A stretch of 57,149 nt of DNA from Trichomonas tenax (Eukaryota > Parabasalia > Trichomonadida > Trichomonadidae), in contig JALKBU010000237.1 of assembly GCA_023091735.1 (NCBI GenBank), positions 1 through 57,149 of the forward strand, read 5' to 3'. Each line of letters begins with the position of its first letter. Position 1 is the first letter of the stretch. The notes beneath the pieces are model-generated. The model had not been told where the DNA came from, did no database searches, and was given only the letters and a program-made list of their open reading frames with translations. This document shows, piece by piece, positions 20,201-29,251 of the stretch. A program made the position numbers and the translations under genes.

Positions 20201-20423
20201 ACAGGGTGATAATGAAATTAAGAACGGCCTCGGTCTCAGCTCGCCACTCATGGACAGAAACAACCAGGATAAGCCGAAGGGACAGATTGGCTTCTACAAC
20301 TTCGTCTGCCTCCCACTTTACCAGGTTGTCGCAAGATTGTTCCCACCGCTTGAAGTCAACTTGAACTCTGTGAAGTCGAACTTGGAGATTTGGAAGTCAT
20401 TGGCAATTCAATGCCAGAAGTAA
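17238..20423 (+). CDS. Cyclic nucleotide phosphodiesterase with tandem GAF domains
   Basis: The protein has 1061 residues. It hydrolyses cAMP and/or cGMP to the 5'-nucleotide. The C-terminal class I PDE domain (about 735-1061) shows the metal-binding signature: YHNWTHAVDV (about 810), VCHDAGHDG (about 850), LILATDMAHHFKM (about 922) and KIGDISNVSRP (about 962). Upstream are two clear GAF domains at about 392-545 (ending VTEMVNKVDMTPF) and 560-715 (ending VEMVNKETGHF), each with the NK-x-n-F motif associated with cyclic-nucleotide-binding GAFs. Two weaker GAF-like regions lie at about 90-215 and 225-380. The layout is like PDE2/5/10/11 but with extra GAFs. The invariant glutamine region reads KGQIGFYNF. 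Cytosolic; allosteric control by cyclic nucleotide is family knowledge. Confidence 0.93.
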   Translation: MAPAGFAGARPLIPKLIRPYNRRNNAAMGNSTKVNGIPQKTMNSETKSITRLKIPQPQSHLVKKQDIDAFINNELVNEFDDFFIDAYTSSIVDATENFMNNKFEAANTLYFQDIPSIQQLFSPTYRISSTRTSGIVAYAYFTRSIIRTSKPTTHPSYHAPTDSYTIPQDCPILIIPVWDYKDKVVGVVEIVKSYGSAEFTEEDEKWAQLFQYKFQVYSRFFLRAPANEPMLLDLLSLGTIDLIIPQIANRIQNYFGARKCEIWRIDVPSQNTYKYGFNIAENTAEKSGIVGAALSKCAILNCPRTHLHPQYNSDVDGQYDEPLLFVPVATNNPDEVYGVVLRGTVNGTIFTSEDENSLCRVAPFITLAILNSHIFTDINTEFERSRAEREGLAALLEVAEILSGQLEIDRLTEVIMEKGRQLTKADRCSLFLVSQSRDRLITSFQRGLANSIDIPINKGIAGQTVSEKKVINIADAYSDPMFDNTTDMETGYRTRSILSVPIINNNTGEVIGVTEMVNKVDMTPFTAWDAHLMQIFNVFCGISLENASLYRQSIDMANQLRSFFDASMTLTTNGSLQKVLKDIVTNARKSVGARRASVFLVDETTSTLSCFISDGGHLPSTLPLAAGIVGACVKTKEIISVADAYSDPRFNRSVDKQTGFKTTSLLTAPIIAKSGEVLGVVEMVNKETGHFNEKDATMIKSFATFASVSLENARLKNIAELGSAEIEMSKYVGESERQQSEIPSRLVLTDDQKKVVSSLNFLCTEWKGIGQVKILFYLFNKFKILERFSITNEMFFRFIYEVRSYYHDVPYHNWTHAVDVSEYISYELTTAKLENVLTPLEIFALLLAAVCHDAGHDGFNNVYNEKSETPLGILFKSQSVMETHHCTVAIQILTNDETNLLHALSPTDVRKMWNMIIKLILATDMAHHFKMVKDTSALLDENNFDIKKDEHRMLAMQLLLKIGDISNVSRPFKLADKWCDILSEEFFRQGDNEIKNGLGLSSPLMDRNNQDKPKGQIGFYNFVCLPLYQVVARLFPPLEVNLNSVKSNLEIWKSLAIQCQK

Positions 20424-20736
20424 CTCTTCATTTGATATTTATTTTATTGTTTTGGATCTGATATTTATTTCTTTAAACATTAGCATTTAATTTTTACATA
20501 GATTTTGAAATCAAATCTTTTTTCATTCACCCAAGAAAATACATATATAACTTAAAGCAAAGATAGTGTTGATTGTTTAAAATTGATTAGGAACTTAATT
20601 TTCTAAAAATATATATCAAGTATTTTGATAATTAAGTTTGATCTAATATATGTGTAGTTGTATCATTTGCAGTCGATTTAATACAGAAATGAAAGATTTT
20701 TAATGAAAAACCAACAGAATATTATAAATATAATAA
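20424..20736. other. Convergent intergenic region, no gene seen
   Basis: AT-rich spacer between the 3' ends of the phosphodiesterase (+) and SCAMP (-) genes; no motif copies, consistent with its lack of promoters. Confidence 0.5.
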
Positions 20737-21399
20737 TCAAACGTCGGCTGGATTTGAAATTCGGCCATTGTAGCGGTATGATGTTTCGTTGTGAAGAACC
20801 CAGCACATAATCTGAAGGCATAAATTAACAACTTGCCAAATAACTAAAACAACACCTAAAATTCCAGCAGCATCACCACCAGAATTGAAAGCTACAATAA
20901 CCCACCATATACCAATAGCGCCCGTTCCTGGAATTCCAATCAACAATAGAACCAAGATGAATAACACAAAAGACTGAATGAGAGAGAAATGGAAATCAGA
21001 TCTCTCGTCTCTTATTGAGCAGTAAAACGCATAATATTGATTCGAAAATAATAATGATGGTAATAATATCGCGAAAACAATAGCCATGATCACCTCTGCT
21101 ATTGGTGTTTCGCCACTTCGATGTCTTATTGAAAATGAAAGGAATGAAACAACAATTTGGAATAAACAAGCGTAAGTGAAAGAAACAGCAGCAAAATACA
21201 TGAGTTTAAAGTATGGCCAATAGTTTTGCGGTATTTGTGCTGATATATTATGATAAGCGACCGGATAAAAAAATGGAAAGTTCAAAGTGTGCTCTGTTGT
21301 GCGAGCTGTTTCCCTCTCAAGGCCCTCCAAGTCCAGAGATTCAGTTCCTTGGACTTGAGGGGTTGCAAATGGATTCGGAAGTGATTCATTCTCACTCAT
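20737..21399 (-). CDS. SCAMP family secretory carrier membrane protein
   Basis: The protein has 220 residues. SCAMPs are four-span proteins of post-Golgi and endosomal vesicles. The N-terminus has one NPF motif (LPNPFATPQ), the EH-domain ligand typical of SCAMPs. It is followed by FPFFYPVAYHNISAQIPQNY, corresponding to the family's conserved amphipathic entry segment. Four hydrophobic spans follow (about residues 67-90, 102-125, 137-158 and 172-197), with short loops. The C-terminal tail is short. Minor point: only one NPF instead of several. Upstream there are at least four copies of the dispersed motif (21464-21628). Confidence 0.85.
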   Translation of the reverse strand: MSENESLPNPFATPQVQGTESLDLEGLERETARTTEHTLNFPFFYPVAYHNISAQIPQNYWPYFKLMYFAAVSFTYACLFQIVVSFLSFSIRHRSGETPIAEVIMAIVFAILLPSLLFSNQYYAFYCSIRDERSDFHFSLIQSFVLFILVLLLIGIPGTGAIGIWWVIVAFNSGGDAAGILGVVLVIWQVVNLCLQIMCWVLHNETSYRYNGRISNPADV

Positions 21400-21463
21400 C
21401 TTTATTTTTCTCTCCCTACCGATAAAACTATATTATCGGGATACTTTGAATACTTAACACCAG

Positions 21464-21628
21464 ATTTACATGTCAAAAATCAGCATTTGATAGTGTTACG
21501 ATAATTTTCAACTCAAAATTGATCATTTTTTATTCAATTGTCAAAAAATTACATGTCAGAAATTTAAAATCTATTATGATTTACACAGCAAACTTTTACA
21601 TGACAAATCCAATTTTACGTGACAAAAT
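21464..21628. promoter_or_regulatory. Cluster of four dispersed motifs upstream of SCAMP
   Basis: ATTTACATGTCAAAA (21464), AATTACATGTCAGAAA (21547), TTTTACATGACAAA (21594) and ATTTTACGTGACAAAAT (21612). All read in the orientation of the minus-strand SCAMP gene, 65-230 bases from its start. Confidence 0.6.
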
Positions 21629-22315
21629 AACAACAACTCTAGATCCCACTTTTTCCCAAAGTATTGGGGATGCAAAAACTTATCTCATACCTTAAAAAAT
21701 GTGATTTTCTTTTAGGAATTTTATTTTTGCCAAATGACAAATAATGGGATTAGAAAAATAAAATGTGCATTATAAAGCATATTAGATGAACCTTAATCAT
21801 GCATGTTTCATTTGTCTTTATGTAAAACGCTTATTTTTGATTTCCAAATAAAAATTATTGCTCGGGATAGGGATTCAGGAAAATGTGACATAAATTATGA
21901 AATTAGATAAACATGTTTTAAATACAATAATTAACTTGATTTTAAAGATTGGACCTAACTAATAGCCTGAACTTCAGTAAAATTTATGTAACTTAATTTT
22001 GACATGTAATTCGTAAAAAATCTGCCAGAAAAGGGCAACAAAAACTGAGTGGTCGGATATCTATACTTTAATGTTTTAGAAGGAATCAATGGATTAAGTT
22101 CGTGTCTGATGGTTCTTTTATACATAGATGGTCCTATGGCAGCGGAAATACACTTAATTATCCATTATATCTTGAAATTATTGAAAATCAAAGCAAAAAT
22201 ACTCACCTTTTCTCAATGTTACATTATAAAAAGTGAAATATATAATATATAGATACTAAATTCAGAAAAACATGAAAAAATTATTTTATCGTCCCACCAC
22301 TTTTCTTTTTCATTT
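21629..22315. other. Intergenic with one motif copy
   Basis: Spacer between SCAMP (-) and Rpb6 (+). TTTTGACATGTAAT at 21997-22010 lies about 306 bases before the Rpb6 ATG. A frame at 22049-22252 lacks protein-like features. Confidence 0.45.
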
Positions 22316-22591
22316 ATGGAACCAACGAGACAGACTGAATCACTGAGGCCAGTTTCGACAACAGAATACTTAACGAAATACGAGAAGGCCCGTGTGCTCG
22401 GTATCAGGGCCATGCAGATCGCGAATGGCGCGCCAGTCCAAATCGATATTGGTTCTGAAGTCGATCCACTCAACATCGCTGAAGAAGAATTGAAGCAGAA
22501 GAAGACACCATTAATTATCAGACGTACACTTCCTGATGGAACATACGAAGATGTCGCGGTTAGTAATTTAATCATCAATTTCGACTATTAA
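22316..22591 (+). CDS. RPB6: RNA polymerase shared subunit Rpb6 (RPABC2)
   Basis: The protein has 91 residues. Rpb6 is common to RNA polymerases I, II and III and is the eukaryotic counterpart of bacterial omega. The core is unmistakable: [20 protein letters not shown], then [30 protein letters not shown] and [19 protein letters not shown]. The N-terminal acidic extension found in animals and yeast is almost absent (about 12 residues before the core), so this is a minimal version. No intron. Confidence 0.95.
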   Translation: MEPTRQTESLRPVSTTEYLTKYEKARVLGIRAMQIANGAPVQIDIGSEVDPLNIAEEELKQKKTPLIIRRTLPDGTYEDVAVSNLIINFDY

Positions 22592-23281
22592 GCCAATATA
22601 ATATGTTATAACTTATCATTGTTTTCAAATAACAATTTACTTTTGAATTTATAGAAAACCAAAAAATTGAATAAATGTTTATCGAGATATACAAACTTAA
22701 ATTTATACCCAATAATACATAACTCAATAAATTGAGTTTTCTCTACTATTCTCTAATCACAAATCTTGAAAATTTAAGAATTTAAAATACGCTGAGTTCC
22801 ATTAAAGCGAACAATTCTATTACACACCAATGAATTGTGTTCAAATGTGAAAATTCTGAGAGTTACAACAAGAATATACACTACCACTTTTTTATTAGAA
22901 GGATATAATTGAGGCATTGCTAAATCTAGATGCAAAGCTCATGAAATATATTCAGTTCACATAATTTTCATAATGAATGAATATCAAATAGAAATGAATT
23001 TGAAAAATAATGACTTAAGGAATGAAGGATAATCTCACAAATATATTGCAAGTCTAATTTCAAAATATAATGCCAGTTTGTGCAGTTTATTAATTTTTTC
23101 GAAATATAAAAGATTTTAATAATGTATGAATAGGAATATATGTGCTGCCAGTGATGTTAATGAAACTGCAACATCACTCTTTAGATAAATCATGAAATAA
23201 ATCGCAAAAAAGTCGATTTAACAATAAATGACACTTTTATAAAGGGTCTTTACTTTTAAATCAGGGGTGAATCATAAATAA
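22592..23281. other. Intergenic, no gene seen
   Basis: About 690 bases of AT-rich DNA without recognisable gene, repeat or motif copy. Confidence 0.45.
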
Positions 23282-24496
23282 ATGAATATAAGTTTGAAAT
23301 TTTTGAGTTTGCAATCTTTGTCGAAGTCCCCGTTTATACAACTCAGCAATTCCCAACAGAAGAGGCAAGTTTCATTGCAAAATTCGCATTTTTCTAACTT
23401 TATTTCTTCGATTATGCAATTTAACCAACTCGAAAAACAAATTTTATTAACGAACACTGTTTTCAAGAAAGTTTTAAGGACATCTTTAGTCTTTGATTCA
23501 TTCATTTCCTTTTATGGAAATCAAACATTTTATGAACCTCTCGTTTTGTACTCATTCAAACCTACAGAAGTCAGAAGATGTAAATTTATTGGCTGTCAGT
23601 CCGTTGATTTAGACGGAGGCGCGATTTTATCATTTGGAAATATTATTGTTTCAGATTGTGACTTCATTGGAGTTGGAACACTTAAACAAGGTGGAACAGT
23701 GATGAGCCACATGAATTCTACGATCGAAAGATGCATTTGTCTTGATTGTGTTTCTTATTCTGTTTGCACGTTCTGCACAGACGCTACTGATCCATCAATC
23801 ACATCACTGTCAGTAGTGTCAGTCGACCAAGGCGACTGCAATCGTGAAGGACTCATAAATTCAGGAATTGACACAGAAACAATACATAAAGACGTAAATT
23901 GCAGCAATGGATACACAGATGGAACATATTGCGGCTCACAGATATACAATAAGAGGATTACTGCTACTTTCTGCTCTTACGTATCTAATGAACACGGTTA
24001 TTATTCAGGAGGAATGGGAATTGAACATTGCTATGATATTCTCATAGAAAAATGTTTCTTTTACAATCTCACACGAAAATCGGAACATCCTTTCGGTGGC
24101 TACTGCTTGTACTTCGGTGATACAGCTATTAGCTCCATCGTTAAAGATTGCTCTTTCATTCATCTCAAAAATCCGCCCCGTTCATCAATACATTCGGGAT
24201 ATAGAGCTGATAACCTCAGAATACATGACTGCTGCTTCTCTACACCCGAATCACTCGAAATTTTCGGTGCCGCATACAAAGATTGTCATTTTTCAGCACA
24301 GTGCCAATTCTCTGCCGTAAAAGTTGAAACAAGAAATGAAGAAGTTCCAACAAAGACTTATTTGCCTGATCAATCAGAAAAAATGAAGGATGTACGCAAG
24401 TGGGTTGTGTTTGTTATTCTTGTTTTGGTCCTTATTCATATTAATTTCTTGAATATATCATATTTCAAACCAAAACCAACTAAGAAGCTTCAATAA
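23282..24496 (+). CDS. Right-handed beta-helix (Pmp-like) membrane protein
   Basis: The protein has 404 residues. It has the short strand repeats of trichomonad Pmp-like proteins, with recurrent (R/S/D)CxFxxC or CDFIG elements (VRRCKFIGCQSVDLDGGAIL, VSDCDFIGVG, VKDCSFIHL, IHDCCFSTP), indicating a right-handed parallel beta-helix facing outside the cell. One transmembrane segment lies near the C-terminus (about 373-392, WVVFVILVLVLIHINFLNI), followed by a short basic tail. The N-terminus (MNISLKFLSLQSLSKSP) is a poor signal peptide, so the gene may have lost its original 5' end; a broken relative lies 465 bases downstream. Surface location is inferred from the family. No catalytic motif. Confidence 0.75.
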   Translation: MNISLKFLSLQSLSKSPFIQLSNSQQKRQVSLQNSHFSNFISSIMQFNQLEKQILLTNTVFKKVLRTSLVFDSFISFYGNQTFYEPLVLYSFKPTEVRRCKFIGCQSVDLDGGAILSFGNIIVSDCDFIGVGTLKQGGTVMSHMNSTIERCICLDCVSYSVCTFCTDATDPSITSLSVVSVDQGDCNREGLINSGIDTETIHKDVNCSNGYTDGTYCGSQIYNKRITATFCSYVSNEHGYYSGGMGIEHCYDILIEKCFFYNLTRKSEHPFGGYCLYFGDTAISSIVKDCSFIHLKNPPRSSIHSGYRADNLRIHDCCFSTPESLEIFGAAYKDCHFSAQCQFSAVKVETRNEEVPTKTYLPDQSEKMKDVRKWVVFVILVLVLIHINFLNISYFKPKPTKKLQ

Positions 24497-24960
24497 AGAT
24501 AATTATGTTTGTTGTTATAATAAAAATAAAGGAAATGCATATCACTAGTAACAAAACCTTAATGAAATATATATTCGAAAATTATATTCAAGACAAATCA
24601 TTAGTAGCATCAATAACACAGTACAATTCAACACGGATAATGTTGTAAAATCGAATACTCTCATTACAACATTAACAAACGAAAATCGATCGTCTGATGA
24701 AAAAATAGCAATTTTTTGATATTTAGAGGAGAATTAGAGGCTTCAATTCAGTATAATTATGGCAACATTATTGTGTAGATATTATAATATCTATAGATTT
24801 TTTCATATGATTGAAATATTGAAAAATAACTTTGATGATCTCAATGAATTTCAATTTCTTGTAATGTTATTTAGTTATGATGTTATTATAGATATGAGAT
24901 TATTTAACACAAGTTAATGATTCAATTCATATCGATATGAATTGATTTCAATGTTATTTA
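24497..24960. other. Intergenic with a perfect 24-bp palindrome
   Basis: AT-rich spacer. Bases 24922-24945 are a perfect palindrome whose half is tcaattcatatc. It sits just before the ATG of the broken beta-helix gene. Confidence 0.5.
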
Positions 24961-25830
24961 ATGATTTTTGGAAGGTTTGTTCTGGCATTCTCGGCATTCT
25001 TTTTAAGTAGCAATATTCTCCACACGTCGAACGAGATATGGGATACATTTTATCCATCCAGCACACCTAATGTGACAATTAACGCAAGTCAACAAGTAAC
25101 ACAATCAACAAATGTTTTCGTGAATCCAGTAACATTCGAGAACTATGTATCAAGCAGTCCTATACACATTACAAGTTCTTCTACAACAAGGCTATTAGTT
25201 GCTAATATAGTAATTTCGTAAATTCGTATAACACTGACAGTGGAGCATCAATTTCTTTTTACGAAGGTCAATGTGTTCAATATCACGTTTGTTCGAAAGG
25301 TTCGACAACAACTTCTACAGCAGGTTCTGGAATTCACTCTTATGTACTCTCATCAGCATCTTTCTGTGCCATAAATTGGATTTTCGAGAGTACAATTATA
25401 TATACAAACGGCTTTGATAGTGCTGTTTATGTTGATTATGGAAAACAAGTTTTAACAAATATAAATATATGCGATTGTGAAGCATCATATAACCCTGCAT
25501 ATGTTTGCTTTAATGCGAATTACCAAACGGTGCATGTCAATTAAAGCTATTTCTATAATTCAACATCAAACCATCAATGTAATTTTTATCATAACATTAT
25601 GTTTCATATACCAATTCTGTTTCACTTAATTTAACAGACAGCACAGGATATATATTTAAATGGTTTGGTGGTATCGTATTGCTTATTATAATTTCATAAA
25701 TAACGCTACAAAGAATTTGTTTTATAACGAGGCAATTCAAGTCACAAATTGCTATTTGCACAATAACATATGCATCAATAGGAAACGCTTTAAATGCATC
25801 AATTCGTGATCCAACATCACATTTCACAAC
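24961..25830 (+). pseudogene. Broken right-handed beta-helix (Pmp-like) gene
   Basis: An ATG at 24961 starts a good signal peptide (MIFGRFVLAFSAFFLSSNIL) followed by an S/T-rich ectodomain, but the frame stops at 25221. About 25168 the reading continues in another frame (FYNKAISC, stop, YSNFVNSYNTDSGASISFYE) and runs past a second stop at about 25545 (YQTVHVN, stop, SYFYNSTSNHQCNFYH), then YNFINNATKNLFYNEAIQVT near 25690. These are the C/N/S-rich beta-helix repeats of the neighbouring intact gene's family. At least one frameshift and several stops make this a pseudogene. Confidence 0.75.
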
Positions 25831-25953
25831 AGCGCTATGTGGTTCAATCTTTAAAAATGAGATAAAATCTGTTGATAGGACATCAAAACTCAAAATAGAA
25901 TTATTTTTATCGATCTTTCTAATGGAAATATAAAATTTATAAACTATTATTTT

Positions 25954-27582
25954 TTAGATCATATTAGATGTAAGTGGTGTGGAATCGATAGTTGAGACAA
26001 TTCCAGCTTGCTTACGCTGCTTGAAGCAGAGGAAGACGATGACAATAACGAGGATGACAACGATTGCAGCAAGAACTCCAATGACGCTCTGTCCCCAAAC
26101 TGGAAGCTTGCTGGAGTTCTGGTCATTAGATGGCTCTGGTGTGCCTGTTGGAACTGATGTTGGAACAGACGTTGGCTGTGATGTTGGCTCTGGTGTTGGC
26201 TGTGATGTTGGGGCTGATGTTGGCTGTGATGTTGGGGCTGATGTTGGTGGTGGTGGCGGTGGGCTGAGCCAGTTGGAAACCTTCTTGATGATTCTCTGAC
26301 GAACAGCCTTAACTGATGCTGGATCATCATCCTGCTCTTCTCTGAAGTCATCAGCAAAGCCACCATCGATTATGACTTCTGCTGTGCGATCTAAGTCTTC
26401 AGAAGATGTGATGCATCCGATCTGTAAGTTGGCTTCGCGCTCACCGAATGTGAAGTATGAGTGCTTAACTTCTGGCTTTGTACCTCCGTACTTCTGGTTG
26501 AAAGCTTCTGTGTCTGGAAGGCCGATGTTGAAAAGCAATGTGCATGTGTCTTTCCACCATGAAGCGTTAACGAAGTGAGAGCGAAGATCGCCGCTGGATG
26601 TAACGAGAGAATCCATTTCGTTGCATCTGATCCAGTACTGAGCGCGTGTTGTTGAGAACATCGAGCTGTATGTTGGATCCTGACCTGTGCCTGGCCAAAG
26701 AGCGAAGAATATGCGAGGATTGACAATCTTATTTGCATATCCAGACAATAATAAGGCTGTGCCGTCTAAATCAGACCAGTTTGCGCCATTGAGGCCATCG
26801 CAGAGAGAATCGACATCGAAGTTGTATTTTCTGTCGCGAATACCTCTAGAAAATGCTTCAGCCATCATAAAGAGAAAATCAGATGTCTTTTGAGCAAACT
26901 TGGCCTCTGGGCGGACACCAAAGTACTGCTCCATGAGTTCTGTCTCACGATCGCCTGGAATTGTCAACTGTTCGACGATATCATAAGCTTTCTTGATATT
27001 CTCGTAGCATTGAGCGCTGGCATCCTTGAAGAACTGTGCCTCCTTCTTGTCATAGTCGGAGAAGTCTGCCTGAGCCTTCAATGGTGAAGAAGATGACCAA
27101 GATCCAACGATGTTGAGCTCTTTAGCGTACTTCATGTTAACCCAAGCAGCGAGGGAGCCACCGAAGCCCTGTCCGACTGTAACAGCAACGCACTTATCGC
27201 TGTTGAGGCAGTACTGCTTCTTCATTTCGACAATGAAATCGTGGACATCTTCGATTTGCTGATCAATTGTCAAATAAGCGAGATTCTCAACTGTGAATTC
27301 ATCAAATGGGAGTGAATTTCCGAAGAAACGCTGTTCAAGGCCGAAAACAACAGCACCGACTTGTTCAGCGATTTTAATGACAGTTCCAGATGTAACATAG
27401 TCGTCTGAGAACGAGTCCTGGTCACCAATAACGAAAATGAGTTTGTCTGACTTCTCATTGTACTGAGTGTTGACCCAATACTTGTTATTGAACTTGTCGC
27501 CAGGCTTGAAGTGGTCTATTGGCTGGCTGAAGTCTTGTGGATCAAGACTCGAAATTTTAGTGACAAATAATCCAAAAAACAT
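25954..27582 (-). CDS. Membrane-anchored S28-family peptidase homologue, probably inactive
   Basis: The protein has 542 residues. Order: short hydrophobic N-terminus (MFFGLFVTKISS) as likely signal; S28 (lysosomal Pro-X carboxypeptidase/DPP7-type) domain to about 435; Pro-rich stalk starting PPPPPP with repeats of PTSAPTSQPT/PTSVP; transmembrane helix (about 500-523, VIGVLAAIVVILVIVIVFLC); short cytoplasmic tail. Family landmarks are present: PIDHFKPGD, FGLEQRFFGNSLPF, DQQIEDVHDFI. However, the nucleophile motif GGSYGG reads GQGFGG (residues 137-142), so Ser is Gly. The Asp and His regions are also changed: FGEREANLQ where NGxLDPW is expected, and DGGFADDF where DGAHHLDL is expected. It is therefore a likely pseudoenzyme displayed on a surface or endomembrane, for binding rather than cleavage (inference). 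Confidence 0.85.
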   Translation of the reverse strand: MFFGLFVTKISSLDPQDFSQPIDHFKPGDKFNNKYWVNTQYNEKSDKLIFVIGDQDSFSDDYVTSGTVIKIAEQVGAVVFGLEQRFFGNSLPFDEFTVENLAYLTIDQQIEDVHDFIVEMKKQYCLNSDKCVAVTVGQGFGGSLAAWVNMKYAKELNIVGSWSSSSPLKAQADFSDYDKKEAQFFKDASAQCYENIKKAYDIVEQLTIPGDRETELMEQYFGVRPEAKFAQKTSDFLFMMAEAFSRGIRDRKYNFDVDSLCDGLNGANWSDLDGTALLLSGYANKIVNPRIFFALWPGTGQDPTYSSMFSTTRAQYWIRCNEMDSLVTSSGDLRSHFVNASWWKDTCTLLFNIGLPDTEAFNQKYGGTKPEVKHSYFTFGEREANLQIGCITSSEDLDRTAEVIIDGGFADDFREEQDDDPASVKAVRQRIIKKVSNWLSPPPPPPTSAPTSQPTSAPTSQPTPEPTSQPTSVPTSVPTGTPEPSNDQNSSKLPVWGQSVIGVLAAIVVILVIVIVFLCFKQRKQAGIVSTIDSTPLTSNMI

Positions 27583-28258
27583 TATTTTGGTCCACTAAAA
27601 AAATAATAATGTGACGGTTTTTTGGCATTCATAATTGTGTGTTCTCCTTTATTTAGAGAGCCCAAAAAACAGGAAATTTTGGGAAAATTTTGGAAAAGCG
27701 GTTAACTGATTTCGTTCAATTTCAAAAATTGAAATATAAGATCTACTTAGTATGTATAATGTAAATTTAGAATAAAAATAAAAAACTATACTTTTCTCCA
27801 AATTTTGTTTTGTAACTTTCTTTAATTTTGTGGTTGTTAGATTAGAAATTTGATGTATAGTCTATGTTATGAATTAAATAGAAAATTTTTCATCAACTCT
27901 GTTTTCAGTTGACCAATCATTTTTTATCTGATGTTTCGATTCGATACTAATTTTAACCCCCATGTAACGATTTTTCATATTTATGCCTCAGTTTTTTCTT
28001 TAAGAAATCTATAAATTTACTGTAAAAATCTATTTTTCACTATAAAAGTTTTCTTTAATTGATAGATAACAAATAAAAATGTTGGTATTATTATCATCTA
28101 ACTCAAATCACTGCTTGTTTTACGAAAATTATTATATTTCACATTTTTCAATTCAATTTCTTTATTTTGAGCTTTTCATCTTTATGATTCAATTATAATT
28201 CTTAAAGTTAAATGATTTAAACATTGAAATTTCGTCATTTTTCGATAAAGCTAAGGAT
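27583..28258. other. Divergent intergenic region, no gene seen
   Basis: AT-rich spacer between the S28 homologue (-) and the EGF/IPT protein (+). An ATG at 28079 opens a short frame in phase with the downstream gene but ends at TAA 28196. No motif copies were found. Confidence 0.4.
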
Positions 28259-29074
28259 TTGATTTTATTTTTGATCTTTGGTGTTTTATCATTTCTCATT
28301 TGCAGCATCAAAATACCCAAAAATCATCAAAAGTTAGATGTCCAACGAGTTTTGAGCAATAATTTCCTTCATTTATCAAATCAAATTCTCGATACTCAAG
28401 CATTGTTGAAAGAAGACAATGACTTGGACTTTAATGCAAACGAGCAAATCGAAAATCCAACAGAAACAGAACTAGAAGACGATATTAATAATAAAGTTGA
28501 AGAAATACAGGAAAAAACCGAAATTGAGCAGCCAATAATCGCAAAGACAGAAACTAAATCTCCAAGAAAGTCTAAAAAATCTCAGAAATCAATACAATGC
28601 CATCAATATGCAAATTTTATTGAACCAGATGAATGCAATTGTCAACAAGGAATGTACGGCAATGGAACACACTGCGAATACGAAGTTCCCAATATTACAT
28701 CGATTTCACCAGGATATATCTCGAAACCAGGTCAAGAGCTTCACATATTGTTTAATTCGCTATTCCACTCATCACTGAAACAAATGTACTGTAAGATACA
28801 TCATATTGCAATTTCTTGTCCAGTTATTGGTAATCACCTAGTTTGCAAAGTCCCATATTTGAAGCCTGATCACTACATGCTGAGAGTTTCGCCATCGGGA
28901 TACAATTGGTCGAATGCTGTTTTCATTGATAGCAAAATCATAAATTATCAACCAGACATCTTAAATATACTCTCATATGTTATTGGATTCGTTGTTGCAA
29001 CACTTATTTTGAATTCTCGAACAATACAAATTAAGTTATTTTCGATATTCAAAAGAAACAAGAAAACAAATTAA
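28259..29074 (+). CDS. EGF-like plus IPT/TIG domain type I membrane protein, start codon not found
   Basis: The open frame gives about 271 residues from a TTG at 28259; no in-frame ATG precedes the folded region back to the TAA at 28196. The N-terminus LILFLIFGVLSFLICSIKIP is a good signal peptide. An acidic linker (about 60-100) and basic KSPRKSKKSQKS follow. Then an EGF-like unit CNCQQGMYGNGTHCEY (about 127-143), an IPT/TIG-like domain starting VPNITSISPGYISKPGQEL and ending near SNAVFIDS, and a transmembrane helix (about 238-256, ILSYVIGFVVATLIL) with a basic tail RNKKTN. Such EGF/IPT surface proteins occur in trichomonads. The missing ATG may mean a short first exon, non-AUG start, or early decay. 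Confidence 0.65.
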   Translation: MILFLIFGVLSFLICSIKIPKNHQKLDVQRVLSNNFLHLSNQILDTQALLKEDNDLDFNANEQIENPTETELEDDINNKVEEIQEKTEIEQPIIAKTETKSPRKSKKSQKSIQCHQYANFIEPDECNCQQGMYGNGTHCEYEVPNITSISPGYISKPGQELHILFNSLFHSSLKQMYCKIHHIAISCPVIGNHLVCKVPYLKPDHYMLRVSPSGYNWSNAVFIDSKIINYQPDILNILSYVIGFVVATLILNSRTIQIKLFSIFKRNKKTN

Positions 29075-29251
29075 ATAGCACACTGAACATACATTAGATA
29101 TTCAGAAGCAACAAGTTTGAACTTTCTAAAATTCAATTTATTTCAATTTTATGATTATAATCTTGATTTTGTTACAAACACGAGGAAAGAAAATTAAACA
29201 GAAATGAAAGAGAAAATAATAGGCAATTCATTTTTCGTTATGTTCTTAAGA

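Noticed and set aside
25597..25893. 98-codon minus-strand frame
   Set aside because: Lies over the broken beta-helix gene whose plus-strand reading is clearly homologous to its neighbour.
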